64,000 nucleotides of DNA, taken from positions 248,001 through 312,000 of the forward strand of contig CAWUHX010000305.1 in the NCBI GenBank assembly GCA_963922205.1, given 5' to 3'. The notes beneath the pieces are model-generated. The model was not told the DNA's origin. It ran no database searches and saw only the letters and a program-made list of their open reading frames with translations. This document shows, in pieces, positions 1 through 12,700 of this stretch. The position numbers were made by a program, and so were the translations under genes. Every line of letters begins with the position of its first letter. Within the stretch, counting starts at the first letter, position 1. This DNA is from Romanomermis culicivorax. Lineage: Eukaryota; Nematoda; Enoplea; Mermithida; Mermithidae.

Positions 1-280
1 CGAGGAAACTCAATTGATAGAAACTGTTGAATAGATATGCCAACAGCCGCACCAGATAGACAATAATGAGTATTACACTCACGATCGGCGCGAAGCGCCT
101 GAAAATTTTGTGATTTCAAATTCATAAACTCCAAAAAACGCATGTCGGTTGGTTGGACTCCAAAATTTTTTTCACAATGAGGATCATGCACATGCCTAAC
201 TTTTTTCCCCATTTTGAGATATTTTCAAACGACCGACAAAGAAAAAAATGGTGAAGGAAGAAGATAATCCGGTCTGGCTC
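1..280. repeat. Fragment of GCGC-hairpin dispersed repeat
   Basis: This stretch holds the palindrome-like word CGGCGCGAAGCGCC near 87-100, followed by an A/T-rich run. The same order of words (GATAGAAACTG, then TAGATATGC, then the GCGC hairpin, then a 'ccaaaacgcat' stretch) recurs at about 26750-26960 and, inverted, at 23640-23830. It is therefore a dispersed repeat cut by the window edge. No coding potential is seen. Confidence 0.7.
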
Positions 281-1540
281 ACCAGCGTTTCTTTTGTGCA
301 CGGACATTGTTGCCAATTGGCACAAAGGGCCAAAAAAATTTGTGCCAATGGCACAAAAAATTTTTCACTCTAAAAACGTACTGAAAACAATAAAACTGTT
401 TTGTGATAAAAGTTATAACAGTATGCCCTGTTTTCGATCTAAATTGAGTCATTTTTTAAAGCTCAATTCGCAGTTCGCACGTGCTGCTTCTGTCATGTCT
501 ATGAGCTTTTCTGTATTATTCATATTTACTTTTGTATTTCTTTGCATTTTATAAATTTATTTTCTTACTTCCTTTCAAGTTTGATAAAAACTAACTGCAG
601 ATACTTTCACCGCATTCATTTGTATAAAAATCGTGCCTGCTCTATTTTCTCCAACCACGTCAGCGAGATAAGAAAAACTGATCTAAAAAACGGTTTCTAC
701 GATCCGAAAAGAAATTGAATGCTGCGAAAATTCAGATATTTTTATAGACTTTTTGTCATGAAGTTTTCCTTTACTTTTCGGCCTCCTTCCTAACAAACAA
801 CTATATTAAAGATTAAATTAGGATTTCTTCTATGTCTATAATTGTTTTCTCCTGAAAAAAGTCGAAAGTCGCTTCGCGTAGATTTTTGGTTGAATAATTG
901 TGCCAAAAATTTCAATGTTTTTGTTTGAATCAATCACCAAAAATATAAGTTTCGGTCATACCTGTAAGACCTCCGACCAGTTGGGGGGGGGGTAAATCCG
1001 AAATTTTGGGGGGGGGTAGGAAAAAGTCGAAATTTTTCCCAAAAAACATACACTTTTTGGCAAATTTTTTTAATTTTTTCCCAACTGAGGGGGGTTGGGG
1101 GGTAAATGATTTTGGGTACTGGGTTGGCCAAGTTGGGGGGGGGGTCCCCCCACACAAGCCTCCCCCCAAGTACAGGTATGGTTTCGGTTCTCAATCCAAC
1201 TGAATTAACAGAGGACGTAAAGTTAACAATTTCGATTCTCTAGCCGGTCATTGACAATCTCAAAGTCTGTTGCGATAATACAAATAAATTATTCGAATTG
1301 AATCCGCTCGCGTTCGAGACAAAGGAAAGTTGTCAATATTAAACCCATTGAATCGGCGCGAAACGCCGAGAAAATTTTGCGTTTTCAGCCCTTAAAATGA
1401 CTAAAAATCAAGGAAATTTAGCCTTGGACCAGTCAAAAAATTTGTGCCAATTGGCACAAACGCTCAAAATTTTTTGTGCCATTCCAAATTTTTTTATGCC
1501 AAAAACCATGTTTTGGCACAAAAAAAAACACTGCGGCTCA
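281..1540 (+). repeat. Long dispersed repeat, copy 1 (GTGCCAATTGGCAC words)
   Basis: The stretch matches 29290-30140 base for base over long runs and in the same orientation, from the 'gtgcacggacat' start through two blocks of the self-complementary word GTGCCAATTGGCAC and a central CGGCGCGAAACGCCG hairpin to 'ggcacaaaaaaacactgcg'. Copy 1 is longer because a G-rich MITE (957-1180) is inserted in it. Short ORFs inside are not conserved between copies. The nature of the element (non-autonomous DNA transposon or other) is not known. Confidence 0.8.
957..1180. mobile_element. G-rich MITE, TIR CATACCTGTA, 8-bp TSD
   Basis: The element starts CATACCTGTAAG and ends TACAGGTATG, so its ends are inverted repeats. 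It is flanked on both sides by the 8-bp direct repeat GTTTCGGT (949-956 and 1181-1188). The related copy at 29290-30140 has the same site with a single GTTTCGGT and no insertion near 29800, which is direct empty-site evidence. An 8-bp duplication is typical of hAT transposons. The interior has poly-G runs on both sides of an A-rich core and no ORF of its own. Confidence 0.9.
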
Positions 1541-1910
1541 CGACAAAAACGAAATAAGGCGAAAAAATGGATTTTTCGAGCTACAGTATATATCGGACGG
1601 CGCTATCAGCTCTATTTTATTGTATAACAGTAACAACTCACAAATCGACCTCGGAAGTAAACAAAATTGATCAAGACGTGAAATTGTTTCCTTCCCTGAT
1701 GATAATTCACTATCCATCAGTGAAACGCTGCACACTGCGTACAGTTTACTTCTCTTCTAAGAACTTTTGACGCAAGTACCTGCTTTGGTACCCAGCCAAT
1801 TTTTTTCCGGAGATCGACCAGAAATTTCCACATTCCAGTCGATATACTGTGGAGATTAACATGTCTGATGCTTAATTCAGCTTGTATCCACATTAATTAG
1901 TATCATTAAT
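1541..1910. other. Non-coding, nothing recognised
   Basis: AT-rich sequence with only short unsupported ORFs. I see no domain, splice-consistent exon or repeat boundary here. Confidence 0.5.
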
Positions 1911-2339
1911 TTAAAAGGTAAGAACGATAAAATGGGAAATTGAAAAATTAAAAGACGGAAATGTAAATAAAAAAAATAAAAATAAAAAAATGTGAAAATA
2001 AAAAAAATTTGAACATATAAAAATTGCGAAAAAATTCAAAATTAACTTAAAAAAGATAAAATTGAAAAATAAATCAGGGAACGATGGGATATGAATATAA
2101 AATATGAAGAAAATAAAATACGAGAAAAAAGTGAAAAGGAACAAAATTGAAAAATTGACAAAACGAAACGAACAAAATAATAAGAAAAAGTGGGAAAATG
2201 AACTTAAAAACGAAATATATAAAAATTCAGAAATGAAATAATTCAGGAAAAAGGAAAAATGAAGATAATGAAAACCCTGAAAAGGGTGGTAAAATGGAAA
2301 TGAAAAAGAGGGAAGGAGATGTGTCGAAAAATCGAAAGC
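1911..2339. repeat. A/G-rich low-complexity tract
   Basis: Almost pure purine on the + strand (aaaatgaaaa, aaaataaaaa and similar). It gives a long minus-strand ORF rich in Phe, Leu and Ser that is a composition artefact. Similar tracts lie at 4990-5170 and 6355-6480, so this may be the flank of the adjacent inverted-repeat element family. Confidence 0.7.
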
Positions 2340-4990
2340 AATTAAGACACGATTTCTGAGAGCATTCAACTTAATTGTGATAAGTAAAGAATCAACCATA
2401 CCTGAAAATTCCATATTTCGTGTAACTTGATCGCTAGGAACGATAAAGATATTCATTTTGTTTGAAAATTAAAACTAGCATAGCTACAGTAAAACAGAAG
2501 TTGACAATTTTCAATTTTTTCGATTTTTGACATAAACTTCTTTCAACTTTTGGAAGTTTGGGTACGTCAAACATCGTGTTCTGAAAATTTACACAATATT
2601 GGGCCAATCAATGTGCCCTAATTTACTGTAGGATTTATTAGTGCAAAGTACGTATTAAGAATACAGTGGTGCTCGAAACATCAAATTTTGAGGGCAAAAT
2701 TTGTCATTTTTTCACAAAAATCACCATATCTACCATCAAAACTCAGAAGCACCAAAAAATTTTCTATTAGATAGTTTACCATGTCTTCTAGCTGCTGACA
2801 AAAAATTACGGAAATTTACGTACTCCTAGAGGGTCGTATTACTTGGAGTATGAATACCATCTTGTACCTGCATTTTCTGATAATTGCGACCTGAATTGTG
2901 AGAGAATCACAGCTTCATAAATTTCAAAAATGAGACATTTTATCAAGTTTTGTAATGCTGAATATCGAGATAATTCTCATATTGAATAAAAAATAAAAGT
3001 CACATAGCTACAGTGGTATCCAAAATTTGGGAATTTTCACACTTTTTTGGGATTTTTCGGTCTATTTACGAGACTTGAGATGTATTGGCGAAGACATGAC
3101 CTAGCTTCATGGTTGGATATTCATTAGATGCGGAATAATGCACTATAAGGTGGTGTAAAATTTTGTTTCCTATTTTGCATTTTACACTTGTCAGCAAGTT
3201 TTGAAGTGTGGAAAATGAGATGACAAAAATGTGTAAAAAGCTGGTTTTTTCCATAAAATGACTATATCCACTGCTGAAGCTCAAAAGAACCAATAACCTA
3301 ACTGCGCAGTGGATAGGTCATGATGTCTCCTAAATGCCTACAAAAATTCACGTACTGTTAGGAGGTTAAATCTACAAAAAACTACTAACCGTTTTAGTCG
3401 ATAAAGTTTGGTTTACAATTCTCCATCAACAAAAATGAGCTTTTCTTAAAATTTTATGTCTCAGATTAAAGGATAGTAAAGCATTGGGAACGGACATAAA
3501 TAGAAGAGCAATGGATGACAAGCTTTTGAAGCAAATATGCTTTTAAGAAGTTACTTCGGGTCATATAGTGTCGGGCCATTCATATCTTCTGTTTCATATT
3601 CCTCACCTAAATCGTCTGCTTCAGTAGGATAGTAGGTTTCTCTGTGTTCAGGAAAGTGACTGAACTTTTTTCCGTGACCAGAAACTTGCAACTTGTGGCA
3701 CTGTTAGAAACTCCTCATAAGTCTGGTAATCCTTTCAGCATTAAGCTTTTGTTTTAGATGAATTCCTTCATCAATTTTTTCTGCATAAACTGCTTTTGCT
3801 TTGTTTGAACGTTTTACATGTTATTTGACTTTCGGGTGCCTATACCTCTTTCAAAATGCAGAATATTCGACTCAACTTTGGATTAAGATAGTACCTTTGA
3901 GTCCGCCAAAAGCCATTGCATATTGAGCAAGTACTTTTGAGTTGATGCGTTTATAATGAAGCAGTCCATTTGACGCTATTAATCACACATCCTCAATAAG
4001 CATTACAAGAATTCTGCACTACAGAGGCACCAATGTTGCAGGATAGGGACGAGCAAACATGTAAAACGCTCATGCAACAGCAAAAGAAGTTTCTGCAAAG
4101 AAAGTTTGATGAAAACCTTTGTCTCAAACAAAAGTTTGACCCTGAAGGCATATTCAGACTGATGCACAAAACAGGACAATTTCCAAAGATGAACTGGAAA
4201 AAAATTTTTATACCACATTATAGAGCATTGTATTCACCATCTAATGAATGCTCGACCATAGAGCTAGATCATTTCTAGGCCAATACATCTTAAGTCTCGT
4301 AAATAGATAGAAAAACTACGAAAATTCCCAACTTTTGGGTACTGTAGCTATGCGAATTTTATTTTTTATGCAATATGGGAATTATCACGATATACAGCAT
4401 AGAAAACTTGATCTAATGTCGCATTTTTGAAATTTATGATGCTGTGATTCTCTCACAATTAAGGTCGCAATTATCAGAAAATGCAATTACAAGATGGTAT
4501 TCAAACTCCAAGTCCTGCGACCCTCTAGCAGTACATGAATTTCCGTAATTTTTTTTTGGCGGGTAGAAAACATGGTAAACTATCTATTGTATAGGAAATT
4601 TTTTGGAAAAAAATGACAATTTTTGCTCTCAAAATTTGATGTTATGAGCAACACTGTATTTTTAATACGTACTTTACATTAATAATTCCTACAGTAAATT
4701 ATGGCCCATTCATTTGCCTAATATTGAGTAAATTTTCAGAACACGATGTTTGATGTACCCAAACTTGTAAAAGTTAAAAGGAGTGTGGGTCAAAAATCGA
4801 AAAAAATTGAAAATTTTCAATTTTTGTCTCACAGCTGCTATGGGAATTGTGACTTTCAGACGAAATGAATATCATTTTGGTTCTTAGCGCATCAAGTTAC
4901 ATCAAAGGTGTGATTTTCAGGTAGTGCTATTTTTTTACTTATCACAAATCTCTGTGAGAAGCTGAATTTTCTCAGACTTTGTCTCTTAAG
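2340..4990. mobile_element. Large inverted-repeat (foldback) element
   Basis: Left arm (about 2340-3300) and right arm (about 4200-4990) are imperfect reverse complements in the same order: a 'gatttctgagag' / 'ctctgtgagaag' word, GATAAGTAAA / TTTACTTATC, a 'catagctacagta' word, ACATCGTGTTCTGAAAATTTAC, TACGTATTAA, then TTTACGAGACTTGAGATG near 3066 facing its complement near 4290. The spacer (about 3300-4200) shows no recognisable transposase; an 81-residue ORF at 4033-4278 has no similarity I know. Arms are diverged by indels, so the element is old. Confidence 0.75.
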
Positions 4991-5407
4991 AACATCGCGA
5001 AAAAATGCAAAACAAAGAAAAATATGAAAAATTAAAGACCGCAAAAAATATGGAAACGAAAAAATTAAACAAAATGAGGAAGGAAATGAAGAAAAAAGTA
5101 AGAAAATGACAGATAAAGAGAGAATAAGTGAGGAAATGAAAATTAAAAGTATAAAAAATGCGAAAACAAAAAAAGAATCAACAATAAGTATGTGTCTCGG
5201 ACAAAAAAGTTGTGGAAAAACGCCGAACATTTGCCAAGCTCAGCGAAAGTAAAAATGCACTCAAAGTCGTCATCATTTTTCAAGATGAGATTCTGGAACT
5301 TTAGACGGTTGTAGTAAAGCAAAAAATTAGTTTCATACAAAAATGTTGGCACAGCTTTGTTCAGCAAAAAAACTGGATGTCTTTCGGATGTTTGTTATGA
5401 TGGTTAA

Positions 5408-5712
5408 GGCCCTGTCATACTTCAGCGCGCGGCACCGCGCGGCGCCGGTTGTTCTATTCATACTAAAAAGCGGCGCCGGCCGGCGCCGCGCGGTACCGCC
5501 TTTGAAGTATGAATAGGTTTTTGCAATTTTTGCGGCGCCGCGCGGCGCCCCATCAGGTTTCAACTGAACCAATACACATTTTTTGAGAAGAGCAAAATCC
5601 AAAAGTAAAAACCGCGCGGCGAAGTATGACAAGCCACCGCGCGGCGCCGCCTGTTAGTATGAATAGGACAACCGGCACCGCGCAGCGCCGCGCGGCGAAG
5701 TATGACAGGGCC
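5408..5712. mobile_element. GC-rich MITE flanked by TTAA
   Basis: The ends are GGCCCTGTCATACTTC and its complement GAAGTATGACAGGGCC, each flanked by TTAA (5404-5407 and 5713-5716). TTAA target duplication is the signature of piggyBac-type transposition. The interior is a series of GGCGCCGCGCGG-type words in both orientations together with the words 'agtatgaatagg' and its complement, so the whole 305 bp can fold on itself. GC content is strikingly higher than the neighbourhood. There is no ORF, so it is non-autonomous. Confidence 0.88.
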
Positions 5713-5716
5713 TTAA

Positions 5717-6748
5717 GACGACTTCAGTAAACCTTTGCTTGCTTTATCTAATACACTGTTTCAAGACAGTTCACTCTCTCTCTTGCTTTTACCCATACTT
5801 TAACCTTGTACTACAGTACACGTAGGCCGTTTCTGGCTGTACAATATGGATTGAAATGTTAAAAATAATGTGTTTTTGTCATGAACCCCGCAATTAATTC
5901 TTCAAATTTCAAATTTTCTTCAAATTTCTTCAAATTTTCGGGTACCGCATGGTACCGAAATTTCGGTGGAACTAGCTAGTGTAGACATCTTAAGCTAGTT
6001 TTTCTGAGGAAATTTTCATTTTTCTTCTTAAAAAGGTCAACTTTACTTATATCGAACTTTAGTGTAAACTGTTGTTGACTCTTCTGAGGACTACGGGACA
6101 AAAATTAATGAAGCTATTGCACTGGCACATATCAGTAGATTATATATAATAGAAGAAAATACACCAAAAAAGACAAAAAAAAACTAAAATACCGAATTTC
6201 GGTTCATTGTAAAACAAAAAATTACACTTCTATGCAAAAAGAATATCAGATTCGTTTTCCGCGTCGAAAATACAACCCCGTATCAATTTCTGGAGGAACA
6301 GTTCGTTGTTTTGACTCATCACAACAAAGATAAATCCTCTCAGACATAGTGTCTCATAGAAAAATTATGAAAAATTTAAAAGGAACTATAACAAAATGAA
6401 AAAATAAAAAAGGCGAAATTATGAAAATGAGAATAACAAAAAAGTAAAAAATTAAATGAAATGAAAAAATGAAAATGAACTAAAGTGAGATGATTTACAC
6501 TTTTTTACAAGAACTAATCTGCTACTCTTACAAACTGAAAAACGGATTTCTAAAGCCGTCTGCATAAACAATATTCACTCTGAGATAAAATATGCATGAA
6601 TGGGTTATAACTTTCTCCATTCCGTATACATAATGATGCTCAATCTGCTAGAATGAATTGGGCTTTCACGGACAAAAAAGTTCAATTTCCATGGCAACAA
6701 GACTAACAACTTTGGGAACATGATGAAACGATCATTTTCCATATTAGT
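5717..6748. other. Intergenic, upstream of TOG-array gene
   Basis: AT-rich sequence with another A/G-rich tract at 6355-6480. No promoter element can be assigned with confidence. It presumably holds the 5' region of the following gene. Confidence 0.5.
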
Positions 6749-9700
6749 ATGTACTTTATAAAAATGTGGCAAAATAATCTAGACGAAAATTTGATCGTCG
6801 ATAAATTATCGGACGATCAAAATATGGAACAATGCTTACGAATATTGAGTAAATTGAAAACTTTGTCGATCAACGATCGACGTTGGTTAGAAAAATTTGG
6901 GCGTAAATATCAACTTTTGGATCAATTATGCAAATTACTATCGTCGAACGAATGGGAATTGAGGTATCAAACGACCAAATTTTTTTTGGACACTTGTGGC
7001 GATTTTTCCGATCACGACGCCAATTTTATTTTCGAATCGATATGCCCCCGACTAGTCGCCAATATTTGCGATAGTAAAATCACCATCAAACGTTTATCGA
7101 TCCAAGCTTTAATAGATTTTAGTCGTAAATCCGAAGCTAATTTAAATTATTTGCAAAAAAATTTGGTCCATAAAATGTCGAATAATGCACAAAATGACGA
7201 TTTCCTCAAATCAATACCGGCTTTATTCGCCGCCGAACTTCGTAATTCCGATTGGACAATTTTGAAAAATGGAATTCAAACTTTAAAAGATGATCAAATG
7301 CGAAATTATCTATTCGAGAAATTAAATTTCTACGTAGGTGAAAATTTTCAAATGGAAAATAATGCAATTAGTCGTCAAAATCGTTTCGGCCTGATTCCGC
7401 AATCGACAATCGACGATTTAAATTCCGACGATCAAAATAAGCGACACGACGCTTTGGAGAAGTTGAAATTTTTGATCGAAGAACAAGATTTGAAAAAAGT
7501 TGAACCGCATTTGTTCAGCTTTATAAATTTTCTAGGCAATTTATTGGACGATTTCAACATTCGCGTTATTCTAGGCGCTTTAGAAATTTTGAATATCGTC
7601 CTGCATAAATTGAATCATTTTTGCGAACCTTACGTTCAACAGATCATCGACATTTTGTCCAAACAATTTGGTAATCAAAAAAATCAAGTTCGTCGACTAA
7701 ATTTGGCCGTTATTTTGAAATTGGCCGAAATCGCAACACCGAAAAGAATCGTCGCCGCCCTATGCTCCTACCTACAACATAGAAGTTCGAGGGTGAAGGA
7801 GGAAATTTTGAATTTAATCACCATATTGATGTTGAATTTCGATGGCGATGAAAATATGTTCAATTTCTTGGCCATTATGTACGTTGTTTGTCCACTGGGC
7901 GTCGATTCTAAAAGGCGGGTTCGACTGGCGGCGTTGGAATGTTTGGCGGTGGTGGCCAATCGTTTGGGCTATGGAAAATTGGAACAAGTCTATCAATGTG
8001 CACGTAGGATAGAGAACATGCAGAATATGACAGGTATAATCACAGTTTTTTAAATCATCAATCGATCATTTTTGAGGAATTTTTTTGTGGAATTGAGGAA
8101 AATTTTTCTGTGCTTAGGCATCACTTTGGAAAAAATTTTTGATGGTCAAGTTCATACTTTTATGTCAGATTGTCAGCTGTGATTATTTTTCCAGAAAATC
8201 CCTTCTTGCTTTATTATTATTCAACAATGATTGCATTTCTCCTTTATTTTCTAGTTCTACGTCACAAATAATGACAACTTGACGAAAATTAACAGACTTT
8301 TTCTGCATAAACCAAAAGAAAAAAAATGCTGAGAATCTTAGTAGTCATGAAAATGTACATTCTGAAAATTTTGACGATTAGATGGAAGTTGGAATATCTG
8401 CTCAAGCCAAACCCGAAATTCATGATGACAATGAATTTGTCGAAACAGTTGTTGATGTAGAAGCTTGTGCTTTACAGAATTCTGCAATTAATTTAGATGC
8501 CGAACAGTTAAAACTGATCACAGTGATGATGAAGAAATGCTGCTGGATGATGCACAAAAAGACTCTGCAACACAACAAAAAACTTTCCCTTCGAATCCAT
8601 TGACAATCTGAAATCACTTCTCTAGAAAAGTTATCAAATTAACGAAGTGAAATGTACAATCTGCTCTAGTAAACTCACATAAATATTTATTTATAAGCAG
8701 ATCATAGCTCGAAACTTTTTGCAAAAAAATGTCGGTTTTTTTGGTGGAATAAGATGCAAGTTAATGAGAAATGTTCGAAAAACGCCCCCACAAGTGATTT
8801 TAATTGTGTGCCTTTTCCCCGACGATCCCTTTTCCCCGACCAATGCTAAAAATTAATACAAAAATTCTCCTTTCCCCGACCATCCCTATTCCCCGACCAT
8901 CCCTTTTCCCGACTAATGTTATAAATAAAGTAAGAAAAATTTATGCCTTATTTCAAAAACTTGCCTGCAAAAAAAATTTCACTGAGCTGCACATTATTTT
9001 CCGTGCTTTACAAAACTTTAAGCCCACGGCAGGTATATAAATCAAAGAATGTCTGATTAGTTTAGTCTTAGTTCTTTAATTTCTTGTCAAAAATCGAAGA
9101 TTATGGTCCTGCAAGATTTATTCTTACCAAACATCGAAAATCGAATTTATTAAAATGTAGAGCTTAGCCAATCCGAATCATTTTTATTTTTTTCAAAAGA
9201 ATAAATCTGTTAGACTGGCGGATGACTCGATCACGGATTGCTTTGAATGCCGAAATTGTGTCAAGCTTGACGATAAAAAAGGAAGAACAAGGGTCAAAAA
9301 TGGCAGGCTTATCAGCAATCCAGAAGCTGGCCACAATCAACTTTGCGCTTCAACGACTTTAGCTATGTGCCCTGCTAAGGAAAATACAGTCACACATACA
9401 CGCAGGGTGGCCCAGAAAAAAAATTTTGAGACATGTAAAAGGTTATCTATTGAAGCTATCAAAATTTTACATTCTGATTTACTCTGCAACAAAATGACAA
9501 TGCGCATCCTTTTTCATGAAACACCCTGTATGTAATTGCTTTCTTGATTAAGAAATTTTAAGCAGAAAAATATGCCATAAATATCAATGCCCGGGGAATC
9601 GGAATTATTACAAAAATAGAGTTGTCCGAGAAACTTCACATTGCGCGGGGAATCGGGAATTTAAAGCATTGGTCGGGGAAAAGGGATGTTCGGGGAATGG

Positions 9701-12700
9701 GGATGGTCGGGGAATGGAGATACAACCGTGATTTTTAAGCAAAAAAACTAAAAAAATGATTTTTCCTCATGAGGAAAAAAAATTGGGGCTTTTCCTCAAA
9801 TGGGGCAAAAAGTTTTTGGCAAAAAACACCGTGTGAAATAGAACTTTAAAGGTGTAATCCAGTCTTCTACAGTAAATAGTGACAATCTACCGTCACGCGA
9901 ATTTAAAAATTGTTCTTGAACATTTTTTTCCGTTTTCGCTTATTTCTGTAATGGATATGGTGGCACGATATGGCGAAAATGGCGAGAAAAATTTTGTCCT
10001 GTTTCGCCGAGAACTGTGAACATAATTCGCATGTCGAAAAATCATTCCACAATTGCAACTCCGCATTGACTACAGTAATGCGGCGCCTCCTTGCTTAAGA
10101 AGTCACGAATTTAAAAATAGGATCTGAATTGTGTCTTTAACAGAAAATCTTCTCCTAATTATGGCGAATTCTCTTTTTTTCAGGCTTTACTAAAGCTCTG
10201 GAAGCCAAATTTAACAAAAAGAAACTGCCCAAAATTCGTATCGACGGGCTTTTGGAGTATTCGGATTTGGATTTTTCTGTTGTGAACAATGATCATCCTA
10301 TGCAAAATGACCCTAATGCGGATATGGCTTGGATTATGAGTGCCGGTTTAGGACCGGGTTCTGCTGCTCACCCATTTCGTTCATCAAGTCCGCCGAATAG
10401 AATCTTGAAACCGTCGCCCAGTTTCGGATCTTCGGAATTTAAACCTGATGAAAAAAGTGTAAGTCATTAATTTTCAAAGTATACATCATCTACAGTAATA
10501 TTTCCACCTACACATTAGGAAATTTGTAACACGTAAAAATATTCATGTATCCCTCGGCTTATAATATTCTTTTCCTTGTAGGTTACCAGTAACAACAAGC
10601 TTGCTTCTGCGTCAATGGATAAATCTACAAGTGAGCTCCTCTCGGATTGGAAGCTAATTTCATTGCTCTGTTACTTGGAAACAGGAAAAATATCATCAAA
10701 AGCGAAAGCATATACTATACCGTTCATTTTTCTGGTAAATATTTCCAGCATAGGCCTAAAATCTGTTTCGGCCTCAAAAAATGAACAAAATTTTCTGCTG
10801 TTGTACGGCCAATAATAAAATTCGAGACATCGATTATGGTAATGATTGATTGCGCGTCTTCGATATTGATTCAATTATTCAATTATTTTAATAGGTTATA
10901 GTAAGCAAGAAGCTGCGCAACCCAATTATGAATTGATTTCGGCAATTACGGGTCGAAATTTATTGAAAATCATCAATAATAACAACAAGGAAGCGAAAAG
11001 TAGGTAAAATTATTCTTCTTCTAAATGGACGTTTATATCTTGTATATTTCAGCAGCTATTGAACATTCTTCCCCTGTTGCATTTGCCAAGTCGAAATCTA
11101 GTGATTACATCACCTTCAAAAATAAAATCAATCAACAACAGCAGTAAGTTCCTAATAATTATTGTAGCAAGGTCAAACAAGAGTCATACTGTTAAATGGA
11201 AACCTTCCTTTTCAAGGTGGGACGAAACGTCCATCAAACACAATGACAACAACCAAACAACGCCTGCGGATCAGGGTTTGAATGGTGATGGAAATTCGAA
11301 AACTATCATGAAGCGACATTCTTCACTAGGTTTAGCATCAGTTCAACCGAATCAAAATGTAAGTCTTGGCAGCGTTTTTGAATTTCATATAATTAGAATA
11401 CTAATATTCCAGCAGTGCTCACCTGATAGAGAAGAAACACAAAAAAGTGCAATAATAAAAGTGAAGCCGAATCAACAAAAAACAACTATGGAATCCAATT
11501 CTCCCGTTACTAAGTAAATGAGAGAATAGTTTTTGGATTATATTTAATATAAATTATTCTAGATCAAATGGAAGCAGTTCAAAGAGTGTCGCAAGAACTA
11601 TTAATGAGCCATCTCATGCATTGAACAATGCATTGGAAAAACTCCAAAGTGAAAACTGGTAGGCGAAAAAAATCTTGAATCAATATTCAATCCAACGTAA
11701 TATGCCTTTTCCAAGGAAGGATCGATTGGAAGGACTGAATGTTATCCAGCACCTCAGTGAAGCTTATCCTCAGTTGGTTATTGCCCATATTCACAATGTC
11801 ATAATAGCATTGAATAATGAAGTACAAATCCCATGAAATGTTTTCCTCATCTGCTGCTTTTTGCGCATTTTGTATAGGTGAAAAACCTCAGATCAACAGT
11901 GTCCCGACAGGCTTTAGACTGTTACGCCCATCTTTTCGGACATTTTAAAAAAGAAATGGACGTTGAAGTGGACAATATTTGCAAGGTTTTAGTGCCAAAA
12001 ACTGGAGATACTAGCAATGCATTTATTCGCGATGATGCCTTGCGGGCTTTAGAATGTATGGTGGATTTCTCATCGCCCAAAAGATCATTAGCGGCTTTGA
12101 CAGCCATTGGAGCAAAGTATGCATTCATCTACTGACTATATTGAAGATTTCCTCATATATTTTACTGTAATTAGTATTTTCGTCATTGTCCAACTTAGGG
12201 ATGGGCCGTTTCACTTTTTTGGGTTTTACAGTTTCGGTTTCGGGTCTGCATTTTTTAGATTTATGGTTTCGGTTTTCAGATTTTCAAAACCGCGGTTTCA
12301 GTTTCAGTTTTCCCGCTCTATTTTATAGTTCTTGAAATTCGAAGGTAAAATGGACAAGCAAAGTACTCTTTCTCGTTTTATTGTACAGAAGAAAATGGAT
12401 AATGCTGATCCGAGATCTGAGGAAATTGATGAAGCTGTTGTGCAAATGATTGTTGTTGATGATCAACTTTTTAGTGTATGCAGATTTTAACAACTTGATC
12501 AAAAAAGTGAGTAGGAGATGATGAGTGACAAAACTAGAAGTAAGGCAGGTTGAATTAATGTGCTGATATATTTTTTCAACAAATTTTAGCTCGCAATATA
12601 TCAGCTTAAAGTAAGAAAATTTTATAAGCGACTGATTTGGAAGCAACATGATGGTCTTAAAAATCGATTGAAATTAATTATAAGTAAAAATGGTTCAAGT

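Larger units (their letters stand above)
8803..9725. mobile_element. Element bounded by inverted arrays of a CCCCGACCATCCC word
   Basis: At 8811-8920 the words CCTTTTCCCCGAC(C/G)ATCC are repeated about five times. At 9650-9725 the complement (GGTCGGGGAAAAGGGATG and variants) is repeated about four times. Another degenerate copy lies near 9592-9650. The two arrays face each other across about 0.7 kb in intron 1 of the TOG gene. The interior carries the finger remnant at 9203-9540. This is an element class with word-array ends; I know no named family with this word. Confidence 0.65.

Noticed and set aside
1911..2456. 181-residue minus-strand ORF rich in Phe, Leu and Ser
   Set aside because: It is the complement of an A/G-rich low-complexity tract; composition alone makes a long hydrophobic ORF.
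8811..8920. CRISPR-like array of CCCCGACCATCCC words
   Set aside because: Genome is eukaryotic, spacers are very short and uneven, and a reverse-complement array faces it; a transposon end fits better.
10615..10815. Read-through ORF after the short TOG-gene exon at 10582-10630
   Set aside because: A GTGAGC donor at 10631 and the acceptor before 10895 give a phase-consistent join used in the 1186-residue model.
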